A stretch of 46,027 nt of DNA from Nostoc paludosum FACHB-159. GTDB taxonomy: Bacteria > Cyanobacteriota > Cyanobacteriia > Cyanobacteriales > Nostocaceae. The stretch is taken from assembly GCF_014698835.1 (NCBI RefSeq), contig NZ_JACJTU010000054.1, positions 1-46,027 of the forward strand, written 5' to 3'. Below are positions 33,731 to 41,754 of this stretch, in pieces (the first letter of the stretch is position 1; each line of letters starts with the position of its first letter). The position numbers and the translations under genes are program-made. The notes beneath the pieces were generated by a model that did not search any database, was not told the origin of the DNA, and saw only the letters and a program-made list of their open reading frames with translations.

Positions 33731-33842
33731 CCTTTATTGCCTTATCCTTTCATTACTTTTCTGGTATGGGTTCATCATAGGCTTTAGGGAAAAGGTTCTA
33801 AATACATAAACCTTGCAGGTTATTGCCTAATTTTCTCAAACT
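33731..33842. promoter_or_regulatory. AraC-type promoter segment, copy A
   Basis: CCTTTATTGCCTTATCCTTT, TTCATCATAG, AAATACATAAACCTTGCA and TATTGCCTAATTTTCTCAAA recur in the same order at 34983-35085 and 39671-39781. TTGC occurs twice exactly ten bases apart (33813, 33823) in all copies, the spacing expected for an AraC-family dimer or a double helix-turn-helix. It drives the SDR gene; the AraC gene expected to the right is missing here. Confidence 0.75.
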
Positions 33843-33894
33843 GGAGGGTGAAACAGGCATTGACGCTCGGTGTACTGCAAATCGCAATGTTTTA

Positions 33895-34389
33895 TCACTT
33901 CTTGCGCGGCGGTACGCGCCTCCAGAATTCATCGAAGGCTATCGAGTCAAAGAATGCGATGACTTTGACAATCTTTCCGTCCCGCATCTCCATGAACCAA
34001 GCGTAGGTGTTGCGATAGGGCTTACCGTCCACTGCTGTGGCCTCACCATCAAACAACACGATAACTGTGTCACCTTCGCTGTATAAACTGCGGATAGTGG
34101 GGGATAGGGGTTTGGTCAACCGGGCGTTGAACGGTTTGATCACCGCATCTAGAAATTCATCGCGAGACGCATATTCTTTAGCAACTAGAGAATTTCCTGT
34201 AATTGTCCAGGTAGCATCAGCCGCAAGCAACTCGAATGGTCCTCCGGTTCCAGCGCGCCAGCGATCAAAACTTGCTTGAATCAGTTGCTTGTTCACTTCG
34301 GTCTTTGTTTCAGAGGCATTCATAGTTGGAGTTCCCATCAAACATGCGATGATGACGGCAACAAAAAGGTATCCTGCGCGGGTAAACAT
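33895..34389 (-). CDS. Exported SnoaL/NTF2-like protein
   Basis: A 164-residue protein started at the ATG at 34389, with AGGAG about six bases upstream; the GTG two codons earlier is less likely. Residues 5-24 form a signal peptide (GYLFVAVIIACLMGTPTMNA). The rest has the SnoaL/NTF2 cone pattern: NKQLIQASFDRWRAG, WTITGNSLVAKEYASRDEFL, YSEGDTVIVLFDGEA and KIVKVIAFFDSIAFDEFW. Such proteins bind small molecules or act as cyclases or isomerases without cofactor. It lies in the redox island between the SDR gene and an alcohol dehydrogenase fragment. The ligand cannot be deduced. Confidence 0.82.
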   Translation of the reverse strand: MFTRAGYLFVAVIIACLMGTPTMNASETKTEVNKQLIQASFDRWRAGTGGPFELLAADATWTITGNSLVAKEYASRDEFLDAVIKPFNARLTKPLSPTIRSLYSEGDTVIVLFDGEATAVDGKPYRNTYAWFMEMRDGKIVKVIAFFDSIAFDEFWRRVPPRKK

Positions 34390-34464
34390 GTACACTCCTT
34401 CTGGGGTTGAGGTAGCTTCTCAAAATCATCGCTCCACGAGTTTCTTTGCGACGGAACCGATCAG

Positions 34465-34752
34465 TCAGAATTTGATGACCGCCCGCCCAACAACATTGCC
34501 CGTCCACAGGAGATCGAGGGTTTCGTTGACCTGATCGAGGTTGATAATTTTGACCGTGTGACGAATCTTGCCCTGCGAGGCAAGCGCCATGACTTCGGTC
34601 AGATCGTTGTAATTGCCCCAGAACGAACCGTGATAGGTATATTCGCGAGCCACCAACGGAAACAGCGGGATGTCAATTCGATCGCCCACCAATCCGACTG
34701 ACGCATAATGCCCACCGATAGACAGAAGCTCAAACGCATTTTTCGTTACAAC
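34465..34752 (-). pseudogene. 3' fragment of a zinc-type alcohol dehydrogenase
   Basis: The frame is open from a stop at 34753 and reads VVTKNAFELLSIGGHYASVG, LVGDRIDIPLFPLVAREYTY, HGSFWGNYNDLTEVMALASQ and ends LLWTGNVVGRAVIKF. This is the C-terminal quarter of a medium-chain dehydrogenase (the end of the Rossmann domain and closing strand). The catalytic zinc ligands and the GxGxxG loop are gone. The fragment starts abruptly, with unrelated sequence upstream, so it is a truncated gene left by rearrangement. Confidence 0.85.
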
Positions 34753-35171
34753 CTAATTCAGTGCTCATTTTGTCCCCGTTAGGTTAGTGAGCTTGCTGCC
34801 TATCCTAGCTACATTTCAGTGTTCAGCGATTGCCCAATACAAATCACTCAAGTTCTTTGAGACATCTTTGTTCTTCTAAGAATTAGTGAATAACAGCGTT
34901 ATCTCATTGAATGAGTAGCCGTATTTTTGTCCAATAGTCCGATTGATCCAGCTATCAAAGCAAGTTTCGTTATGCCTTGCTCATTGCCTTATCCTTTCAT
35001 TTCCCCTTGGAATGTGTTCATCATAGAGTTGAAAGAGTTAGCACTAAATACATAAAACTTGCACATACTTGCCTAATACTCTCAGGTAGAGGATTGACCA
35101 GAGGGAATATTCTCTATATAGTGTCTGGAAATGCCTAAATTTCTCAAGCATCCAGCAGGGCGATTGAAATA
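34753..35171. other. Rearranged intergenic region before AraC gene 1
   Basis: The stretch 34753-34980 shows no gene and no recognisable element; it is the novel sequence that cut the dehydrogenase. From 34983 it contains promoter segment copy B. Confidence 0.5.
34983..35085. promoter_or_regulatory. AraC-type promoter segment, copy B
   Basis: ATTGCCTTATCCTTTCATT, GTTCATCATAG, AAATACATAAAACTTGCA and CTTGCCTAA match the other two copies; it is the most diverged of the three. TTGC repeats are at 35059 and 35069. It lies upstream of AraC gene 1, probably serving autoregulation, with the lost dehydrogenase as the former divergent target. Confidence 0.72.
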
Positions 35172-36077
35172 ATGAAGCGGGGTACAGCGAGCAATTTATG
35201 TCAAGAATTGGCAACATTAGTGATTCGGCACACTCATGGAAAGGGAAACGGTATCCATTCAACCGCCATTGAGCAGTTGGAATTGATGCGGGAATCTACT
35301 GCTCCGACAGCACTCTGTGCCGTGTATGAACCGACACTTTGCATAATTCTTCAGGGTAAAAAAGAAACCTTACTGGGCAAGGAAACCTATCACTATGGGA
35401 CGGCTCAATACATCGTGGTCACGGTCGATCTGCCACTCAGCGGATTGATTGTCGAAGCAACACCGGAGCAGCCATATCTATGCTTTAAGCTCAGTCTGGA
35501 CGCGACTCAGCTTTGGAATATTATCGATCAAATCCAGCACAGTTCAGATCAAAAAGAAAGTTCAGTCAGAGGCTTGTTCGTCAGTGATGCTGATGAATCG
35601 TTGATTGATTGTGCCATCAGGCTGACACGGCTTTTAGATACGCCGCAGCATATTCCATTTCTGGCACCGATGATTGTTCGCGAAATCTATTACCGCCTTT
35701 TAATTGGTGAACAAGACGAAGCAGTTCGGCAGATTGCGACATTTGGGAGTCATATGCAGCGCATTGCGGAAGCGATCAAACAGATCAAAGCTGAGTTTAC
35801 AAAAACATTGCGGGTTGATGATTTGGCAAAGCAAGCAAATATGTCTCCCGCATCATTCCATCGTCACTTCAAAGCAGTCACTTCAATGAGTCCGATGCAA
35901 TATCAAAAACAGTTGAGGCTGATGGAAGCCCGTCGTCTAATGCGGATCGAAAACACCGATGTAACCAATGCTGCTTATCAAGTTGGGTATGAGAGTGCCT
36001 CACAATTCAGCCGTGAATATTCTCGTATGTTTGGTATGTCACCCATTAAGGATATTGCACAATTCCGTAAAGTCTAA
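35172..36077 (+). CDS. AraC-family transcriptional regulator 1
   Basis: A 301-residue regulator with an AraC_N-type ligand-binding domain (about 30-185; VYEPTLCIILQGKKETLLGK, YHYGTAQYIVVTVDLPLSG) and two C-terminal helix-turn-helix units (about 205-300; LRVDDLAKQANMSPASFHRH, QYQKQLRLMEARRLM, AAYQVGYESASQFSREYSRM). Regulators of this type control divergent oxidoreductase genes and often respond to a small organic compound. It is a clear paralogue of AraC gene 2 at 39880, with long identical stretches such as YIVVTVDLPLSG and QKESSVRGLFVSDA. The two were duplicated with their promoter. No ribosome-binding site is obvious before the ATG. Confidence 0.93.
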   Translation: MKRGTASNLCQELATLVIRHTHGKGNGIHSTAIEQLELMRESTAPTALCAVYEPTLCIILQGKKETLLGKETYHYGTAQYIVVTVDLPLSGLIVEATPEQPYLCFKLSLDATQLWNIIDQIQHSSDQKESSVRGLFVSDADESLIDCAIRLTRLLDTPQHIPFLAPMIVREIYYRLLIGEQDEAVRQIATFGSHMQRIAEAIKQIKAEFTKTLRVDDLAKQANMSPASFHRHFKAVTSMSPMQYQKQLRLMEARRLMRIENTDVTNAAYQVGYESASQFSREYSRMFGMSPIKDIAQFRKV

Positions 36078-36197
36078 ACAGGGGATTTGCCAATGCATCT
36101 GTATCAGCGAGACCTTCGGTATGAGAAAAAGGCGCGGTATGCTTGAGGGTATTAAATGACAGCGACTTCAAGAGGCTGGTGACAGCCAGGAATCTTG

Positions 36198-36238
36198 CCC
36201 CATCAATCGATCATCTATGTCGCGACATAGGGATGGGG
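36198..36238. promoter_or_regulatory. Nested palindrome between convergent genes
   Basis: A perfect 16-bp palindrome CTATGTCGCGACATAG at 36215-36230, flanked by CCCCATC (36198-36204) and GATGGGG (36232-36238). It lies between AraC gene 1 and the convergent cupin gene. A terminator without T-run or a protein-binding site are both possible. Confidence 0.5.
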
Positions 36239-36308
36239 TGGTTAGATGGGTTGAGAAGTAAGTACTTTCAACGGTATCTGTTCCACCCCTCCCTATCCCA
36301 AACTCACG

Positions 36309-36815
36309 TTAATTCAGTGCAGGTTCAGTAGCAGCGTTGGAAGATGGAGCTTGAACAGACAGGGGCGCTCCAACGATCCAAGTGTCGTGCTGGCGTGCAA
36401 GCTCTGTCCAACCTTCGGGCGGCGTTTGACCGATTTTGGGGAAAAATTCGTCGATGCCACCGGGGACGAAAGTGCCGAGCATCCGGGCCCTTCCGGGTCC
36501 AAGATTCACCCATCCATGCACGGTGTTACGGGGTACCACAACCGATGTTCCTGGCCCAGCCTCAAACTCTTTACCAGCACAGTGGAAGCGAAATCTGCCT
36601 TCAAGCACTTCAAAGATTTCTTCCCTATCTTTGTGATAGTGGAGTGGCGGCCCTACAAACGGTGGAACATTCACTTCAATAATTGTGAAAGCCCCATCGA
36701 CATCTTTGCTATGGACGCGGATAGCCATCTGCTCGCCGGGCATTGTATCGAACCAGTCGAGGTTCTCGCTCTGTCCAACAATTGCAACTTTGCTTTGATT
36801 GAATTGAGTACTCAT
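36309..36815 (-). CDS. Cupin-domain protein
   Basis: A 168-residue single-domain cupin. Cupin motif 1 is PPLHYHKDREEIFEVLEGRF near 56-75 (metal ligands HxH and E), and motif 2 is PGTSVVVPRNTVHGWVNLG near 88-106 with the His ligand. Such small cupins act as metal-dependent dioxygenases, isomerases or ligand sensors. It lies 22 bases after the FAD oxidoreductase gene on the same strand, so the two are likely co-transcribed and may act on related substrates. The C-terminal 35 residues are Pro/Ala-rich. The substrate is unknown. Confidence 0.9.
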   Translation of the reverse strand: MSTQFNQSKVAIVGQSENLDWFDTMPGEQMAIRVHSKDVDGAFTIIEVNVPPFVGPPLHYHKDREEIFEVLEGRFRFHCAGKEFEAGPGTSVVVPRNTVHGWVNLGPGRARMLGTFVPGGIDEFFPKIGQTPPEGWTELARQHDTWIVGAPLSVQAPSSNAATEPALN

Positions 36816-36837
36816 TGTTTTAGGGGTAAAGGTAGTG

Positions 36838-38334
36838 CTATGAACTTACTGAGGTAACAAGCATCGCTGGGGTAGCGGTGGGTTTGATATTCTGGTTGCG
36901 ATGAAACAGATTGGTTGGGTCATACTGGTTCTTGAGTGCCACGAGTCGCTCGTAGGTGGCAGTCGGATAGACCTCACGAATCCGCTGCTCCCCCTCATCC
37001 GCCAGGAAACCCACATAAGCACCGTTAGCGTAGGGTAAGAGCGCCCGAAAGACTCGCTGGGTACGGGCATCGAGACTGGCAGCATCGGCAGATAATGGTG
37101 CGAAGTGAGCGATCAACACCATGCCCTGTTTATCGCGATGAGCAAAGGCGGTCGCATCGGTTGCGACCCGACTCATCGCGCCACCCAGGACACGTAGGGA
37201 AACCAATGTTTCAGGAGATATGACAGATTGAGCGGATTCAACTAATGCGTGTATCATCTCGTCTGAGAACGTCTCGAAAAACTGCGATCGCGAATGATGC
37301 TGAAAGCCAGGGATTTCACCAACCGCTGTAAGCGCAAAAATCTCTGGATAGGGCATGGGAGCGATCAGGTCGGCGATCGGGGTGGCAAGCTGACGCAGGG
37401 GAGCCACAACCCGCTCACCCTCGCTGATGTCACCGATGTAGCAGACCATAATCCCGACGACTGGAGTGCCTTGTTTGTCAGGGGGAATGAAGGGGGCAGG
37501 AGGTGCCAGCATGAACAAAACTTCAGTGGAAAGTTCATCGGGTGCTGCCGCTGCTAGACAAGTATACTCTCGCAGAATGCGCTCTGCCTCGGTTGCCTCA
37601 TAAAAGACGGCACCACCCAAAACAGTTCCGCCTGGATGCAGGTTTACCTCGAAAGCCGTTGCAATGCCAAAGTTGCCACCGCCACCGCGTAATCCCCAAA
37701 ACAGTTCGGGATTTTCATCAGCACTGGCACGCAGCAGTTGTCCATCTGCCGTAACCAGTTCCACTGCTTGCAGGCGATCGATCGTTAAACCGTAGGCACG
37801 AACCATCCAACCGATGCCGCCACCCAGCAGCAAGCCACCCACACCCACAGAAGCAACGTCGCCTGCCGTCAATGCCAATCCAAAGGGTTGGAGCTTTTTG
37901 GCAACCTCACCCCAGGTAAGACCTGGTTCCAAACGCGCTGTGTGGTGTACCGGATCAATTGTCATCGTCTTCATGTAGGAGAGGTCGATCACCAGCCCAC
38001 CGTTATTGGTGCCATGTCCGGCTGCACTATGTCCTCCACTCCGCACAGAGAGCGTCATTGCCTGCTCACGGGCAAAATTGACAGCGACTTTGACATCTTC
38101 CGCATCAATGCAACGCACGATTGCAGCGGGATAGCCATCAGCGAGACCATTCCAGACTTTTCGTTCAGCTTCATACGCAGGGTTACCAGGCAGGATCAGT
38201 TCACCTCGGATCTTCGAGGCAAGTATCTCCATCGCTTCTTCGTAGTCATGCAGCTTCTCTTGTGGAGATGCTATTTGAACATGAGTTTGCCCATTTTGCT
38301 CGTATTGAGCAGTTCCTTGATGTTGTTCTGACAT
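36838..38334 (-). CDS. FAD-linked oxidoreductase (berberine-bridge-enzyme type)
   Basis: A 498-residue flavoprotein of the PCMH/BBE family. The FAD-binding domain spans about 65-240: AIVRCIDAEDVKVAVNFARE, RSGGHSAAGHGTN with H102 as the likely covalent flavin attachment residue, GLTWGEVAKKLQPFGLALTA, GVGGLLLGGGIGW and LRGGGGNFGIAT. The C-terminal BBE segment NQYDPTNLFHRNQNIKP is intact. Enzymes of this type oxidise sugars, alcohols or alkaloid-like compounds with oxygen. Near-full family length and no signal peptide suggest an active cytoplasmic enzyme. It is followed by the cupin gene at 22 bases. Codon use is more GC-rich than the plasmid backbone, which fits recent acquisition. Confidence 0.93.
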   Translation of the reverse strand: MSEQHQGTAQYEQNGQTHVQIASPQEKLHDYEEAMEILASKIRGELILPGNPAYEAERKVWNGLADGYPAAIVRCIDAEDVKVAVNFAREQAMTLSVRSGGHSAAGHGTNNGGLVIDLSYMKTMTIDPVHHTARLEPGLTWGEVAKKLQPFGLALTAGDVASVGVGGLLLGGGIGWMVRAYGLTIDRLQAVELVTADGQLLRASADENPELFWGLRGGGGNFGIATAFEVNLHPGGTVLGGAVFYEATEAERILREYTCLAAAAPDELSTEVLFMLAPPAPFIPPDKQGTPVVGIMVCYIGDISEGERVVAPLRQLATPIADLIAPMPYPEIFALTAVGEIPGFQHHSRSQFFETFSDEMIHALVESAQSVISPETLVSLRVLGGAMSRVATDATAFAHRDKQGMVLIAHFAPLSADAASLDARTQRVFRALLPYANGAYVGFLADEGEQRIREVYPTATYERLVALKNQYDPTNLFHRNQNIKPTATPAMLVTSVSS

Positions 38335-38725
38335 TAATTACTTCCTTTCATTGTTTAGAGACATAAAAATACTCCTGTTCATCAATGCGCTGTGTCATGA
38401 ACAGTAATGGATTCACACCAATACACTCCTCCATTCACCATCTTTTGTGATGGCGAAGTTAACTCCGCTATCAATGACGATCGATTGTTCAGTAACAAAA
38501 CTAGAAGTGCCGGAACAGAATTGCAGTAATCACGAAGTTTGACTAATCACACTCACGTTTGGATTAAGAGTGTCACCTGTGTTGTAGACATAATCAAAAG
38601 CGCCACGATCGTGGAAAAGATGCGATCTGCGCTAGCCTGGGCTTCGCCCCGCTTCGCTAACGGCAACGCCAAGGGCGAACGCAGCAGCACTTCGCTATCG
38701 CAAAAACAGTCTGCTCCAGCGTCCA
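38335..38725. other. Intergenic region with an SDR remnant and Nostoc repeat
   Basis: Contains the remnant at 38413-38529 and, at about 38620-38705, GC-rich repeat sequence (CTTCGCCCCGCTTCGCTAAC type) of the kind dispersed through Nostoc genomes. No other gene seen. Confidence 0.5.
38413..38529 (-). pseudogene. C-terminal remnant of a second short-chain dehydrogenase
   Basis: Between a TGA and the terminal TGA the frame reads LQFCSGTSSFVTEQSIVID then SGVNFAITKDGEW. This matches the end of 3-oxoacyl-reductase-type SDRs (LxSxxASFVTGQSIVIDGGV). Everything upstream of the last strand is gone, so it is debris from deletion in the redox island. Confidence 0.6.
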
Positions 38726-39664
38726 TTAAGCGGCAGTAACTTCCAAGACAGGAGCCTCAACGTGTTGCAGATATTTCTCAAACCATTTCACGGCAGTTGT
38801 GCTGGCAATCTCGAAACCCTTTCCCTGGAAACCGTCGAAGTGTCCACCCTTCAAGATTGTGAAAGACTTCGGCTCCATCGCATGAGCGTAGACAGCAGCG
38901 GTTAAGTCGGGAGGTGCAAGAAAATCCTTCTCACCTACAATCAGACATAGCGGAGTGGGAAAGATCGCCTCCAGGTGAGGAACGGGTTCGTAATAGAGCG
39001 AATGCTCGATCGATTCAAAGGTGATGCGATTCTCCCATCGTCCTTCACTGGCGCTTTTAGCAGATTCAACCCAGGTGTATGCATCGGGTGTCGGCAGAAA
39101 GCTCGGTTGCCCGGGTGCGGCAACCAGGGGAAAGTAGCTCACTTCCCCAGTTTGATACCGTTTGATGCGGTCTTGTGAAAGCAACGTTGTGAGTTCATCA
39201 AGGTCAAGGGGTGAAGTCAGGCGACGGGAGTTGAGAAAAAGATTCACTGTCGGCATCTGGGCTACGACGGCTTTCACGCGCCGATCAAATGCCGCCAGAT
39301 GCAGCACATGACCACCGCTATAGGAGAAGCCCCAAACACCGATGCGATTGGGATCAACTTCACGTTGCAGTTGAGTCCAGGTGATAGCATTGCGGTAATC
39401 CTCGTGCTGCTCGGTCGGGAGCATTTGTCCACGAGGTTTTCCCTCACTGGCACCGATGTAGCGGTAATCGAACAGCGTGACAACGAATCCAGCTTGAGCG
39501 AAGCGCTCAGCAAACTGAGGTAGCCCCATCTCTTTGGTCAAGCCAATGCCATGCGCCATGACAATGGCAGGACAACGTTGACCAGATGCGGCTTGATCTG
39601 GAGTGTAAAAGGTGACGGAACACTTTAACCCTTTACTGTCAAAACTGGCAGTTCTTTTGTGCAT
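38726..39664 (-). CDS. Alpha/beta hydrolase (dienelactone hydrolase/CocE-like)
   Basis: A 312-residue hydrolase. AIVMAHGIG near 33-41 is the oxyanion segment, GVWGFSYSGGHVLHLA near 109-124 carries the nucleophile (S114, in a GxSYxG context as in X-Pro dipeptidyl-peptidase/CocE relatives), LIVGEKDFLAP near 251 gives the acid residue, and GGHFDGFQG near 285-293 the His. It should hydrolyse an ester, lactone or amide. The gene is divergent from AraC gene 2 across promoter segment copy C, so it is the best candidate target of that regulator. Length is normal. Confidence 0.9.
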   Translation of the reverse strand: MHKRTASFDSKGLKCSVTFYTPDQAASGQRCPAIVMAHGIGLTKEMGLPQFAERFAQAGFVVTLFDYRYIGASEGKPRGQMLPTEQHEDYRNAITWTQLQREVDPNRIGVWGFSYSGGHVLHLAAFDRRVKAVVAQMPTVNLFLNSRRLTSPLDLDELTTLLSQDRIKRYQTGEVSYFPLVAAPGQPSFLPTPDAYTWVESAKSASEGRWENRITFESIEHSLYYEPVPHLEAIFPTPLCLIVGEKDFLAPPDLTAAVYAHAMEPKSFTILKGGHFDGFQGKGFEIASTTAVKWFEKYLQHVEAPVLEVTAA

Positions 39665-39670
39665 CGCTCT

Positions 39671-39781
39671 CCTTTATTGCCTTATCCTTTCATTGCTCTT
39701 CTGGCATGAGTTCATCATAGGCTTTGGAAAGAAGGTTATGAATACATAAACCTTGCAGTTTATTGCCTGATTTTCTCAAAC
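39671..39781. promoter_or_regulatory. AraC-type promoter segment, copy C
   Basis: The same ordered blocks as copies A and B (CCTTTATTGCCTTATCCTTT, TTCATCATAGGCTTT, AATACATAAACCTTGCA, TATTGCCTGATTTTCTCAAA), nearly identical to copy A. TTGC repeats are at 39753 and 39763. It lies between the leftward hydrolase and rightward AraC gene 2 and shows the ancestral divergent arrangement. Confidence 0.78.
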
Positions 39782-39879
39782 AGCAAGATGGTGCTCAAAA
39801 GAATCCTCTATAATAGGTGCAGTAAAACGATGAGAGGGATGTCTCACGATACGTCGCTAAACGTTGACAAGGATCTGGT

Positions 39880-40800
39880 ATGGCAGATGAATTTCTAAAG
39901 CGCGAGACCACGATTGATGCTTGTCAAGAATTGGCAAGATTAGTGACTCGCCACACGGATGGCAGAGGAAACGGTGTTCATTCAACGGCGATCGCTCAGT
40001 TGGAATTTATGCGAGAATCTGCGGCTCCGACAGAACTCTGCACGGTGTATGAACCGACGCTTTGCATTATTCTTCAAGGCAGAAAAGAAACCTTACTAGG
40101 ACAGGAAACCTATCACTATGGTGCGGCTCAATATATTGTTGTCACGGTCGATCTGCCGCTCAGCGGAAATATTGTCGAAGCAACGGCGGATCAGCCGTAT
40201 CTCTGCTTTAAGCTAAGTCTGGACGTGACTGGGCTTTGGGACATTATTGAGCAAATTCAGCGCCATCGAGATCAAAAAGAAAGTTCAGTCAGAGGCTTGT
40301 TCGTTAGCGATGCAAATGCCCCGTTGATTGAGTGTGCTACCCGACTCACACGGCTTCTGGATACGCCCGAAGATATTCCATTCCTGGCACCGATGATGAT
40401 TCGCGAAATCTATTACCGTCTTTTAATGGGCGACCAGAGCGAAGCGGTTTGGCAGATTGCGACCTCCGGCAGCCAGATGCAGCGCATTGCCGAGGTGATT
40501 AACCAGATCAAAGCTGAGTTTACAAAGCCACTGAGCATGGATGATTTGGCAAAGCAAGCGAGAATGTCTTCCGCATCATTTCATCGGCACTTCAAGGCAG
40601 TGACCTCAATGAGTCCGTTGCAATATCAAAAGCAGTTGAGGTTATTGGAAGCCCGTCGTTTGATGCTGGCTGAAAATGCAGATGCAACCCGTGCGGCGTA
40701 TCAAGTTGGTTATGAGAGTCCTTCACAATTCAGCCGTGAATATTCCCGCTTATTTGGTGCACCACCTATAAAGGATATTGAACGTTTACGAATCGCCTGA
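39880..40800 (+). CDS. AraC-family transcriptional regulator 2
   Basis: A 306-residue paralogue of AraC gene 1 with the same AraC_N domain and paired helix-turn-helix end (LSMDDLAKQARMSSASFHRH, AAYQVGYESPSQFSREYSRL). AAGGAT five bases before the ATG is a good ribosome-binding site. The ligand-binding halves differ at scattered positions, so the two regulators may respond to different compounds while, given the nearly identical second recognition helix and the shared promoter segment, binding the same operators. It is divergent from the alpha/beta hydrolase gene. It ends the redox island; the sequence beyond is non-coding. Confidence 0.94.
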   Translation: MADEFLKRETTIDACQELARLVTRHTDGRGNGVHSTAIAQLEFMRESAAPTELCTVYEPTLCIILQGRKETLLGQETYHYGAAQYIVVTVDLPLSGNIVEATADQPYLCFKLSLDVTGLWDIIEQIQRHRDQKESSVRGLFVSDANAPLIECATRLTRLLDTPEDIPFLAPMMIREIYYRLLMGDQSEAVWQIATSGSQMQRIAEVINQIKAEFTKPLSMDDLAKQARMSSASFHRHFKAVTSMSPLQYQKQLRLLEARRLMLAENADATRAAYQVGYESPSQFSREYSRLFGAPPIKDIERLRIA

Positions 40801-41580
40801 ACATTGCAGTTTTCTACATGTAGCTGACATTCCACTTTTGGGCTAATTCGTGTAACTAGTGACCGAAAGTATTGTAACTCCGTTCGTGTAGCAATCGCGA
40901 TCGCTCTTGGTCAGTTCCAACTTATCAATCGCAATCGCTACAACCCTGATGATTTCGTTGGCTGATAAAACCTGCTTATGGTTGCAGCACATTGAGCAAT
41001 TGCAGGTACGATTGCGATCGCGTTTTAGTCAACGACAACTCGTTTGGGGATTAAGGCTCAATCGGGAGAGTGAGCACACTCGCGCTGGAACTGTGTTGAA
41101 AATTGCGATCGCTTTCGGGTGCTGTTAAATTCACAGGACAGATGGCCAGCTATGATAAGGCGCACGGAACTATTAACGTAGCGACCAAAGACGGGGAGAA
41201 GTGCGCCTACTTCAGGGAAGCGTTTGTGATTGGTTAATTTCTCTTTTTAAACATAATTGTGGAGGCAATTTTCAAAGAGCTTGGAACGGAACACTGCCAA
41301 AGGATGTTTACTAGTATCCAAACGCGATCGCACTTCGAGAAATGATTAACTTATGTAACGAACTGTGCCAGTTGTAATGCCAGTGCTACAACCACTAATC
41401 TCACGTTGGGGAAGTAGCACGTTTTCACCCGGCTGGGAAGCTTAACAATGTGGCAGTTGCGTTATGAATTATTATTGAATTTCCTACAGGAAGGGAAAGG
41501 CTGCCGCCGACAACCTCTCCCTTTGTGTAGAAATAATTATTCTGATACGCCGTATTTTTTAATATCTGGTATTCCTTAAC
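40801..41580. other. Gene-poor stretch with HIP1 octamers
   Basis: No gene I can support in about 780 bases. Four or so HIP1 octamers (GCGATCGC) occur near 40897, 41014, 41105 and 41323. A short open frame ending at 41238 (MASYDKAHGTINVATKDGEK ... REAFVIG) and one ending at 41128 may be fragments of lost genes but match nothing I know. Confidence 0.5.
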
Positions 41581-41736
41581 TTAGGGAATAACAATTTCCA
41601 CCCCTGGGTATATCCTTTCAGGATCGGGGCCTATTATGGGTTTATTAACGTTAAAAATTCGCTCCCAATCATTAGCATTTCCATAAAGTTTTTCTGCTAT
41701 TGTCTTTAACGTGTCACCAGGTTGAACTAGAGCAAG
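41581..41736 (-). pseudogene. LysM-domain remnant
   Basis: Reading leftward from a stop at 41737-41739, the frame gives LVQPGDTLKTIAEKLYGNA, NDWERIFNVNKPII and ends PERIYPGVEIVIP. This is a nearly complete LysM peptidoglycan-binding domain of the type found at the C-terminus of cyanobacterial and phage-related proteins. It has no start codon and its N-terminal part is gone, so it is a truncated gene. Confidence 0.75.
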
Positions 41737-41754
41737 TTAGAAGCACACAAAACC

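Noticed and set aside
36351..36857. 168-codon + strand ORF opposite the cupin gene
   Set aside because: The cupin frame has clear metal-binding motifs; the opposite frame has none.
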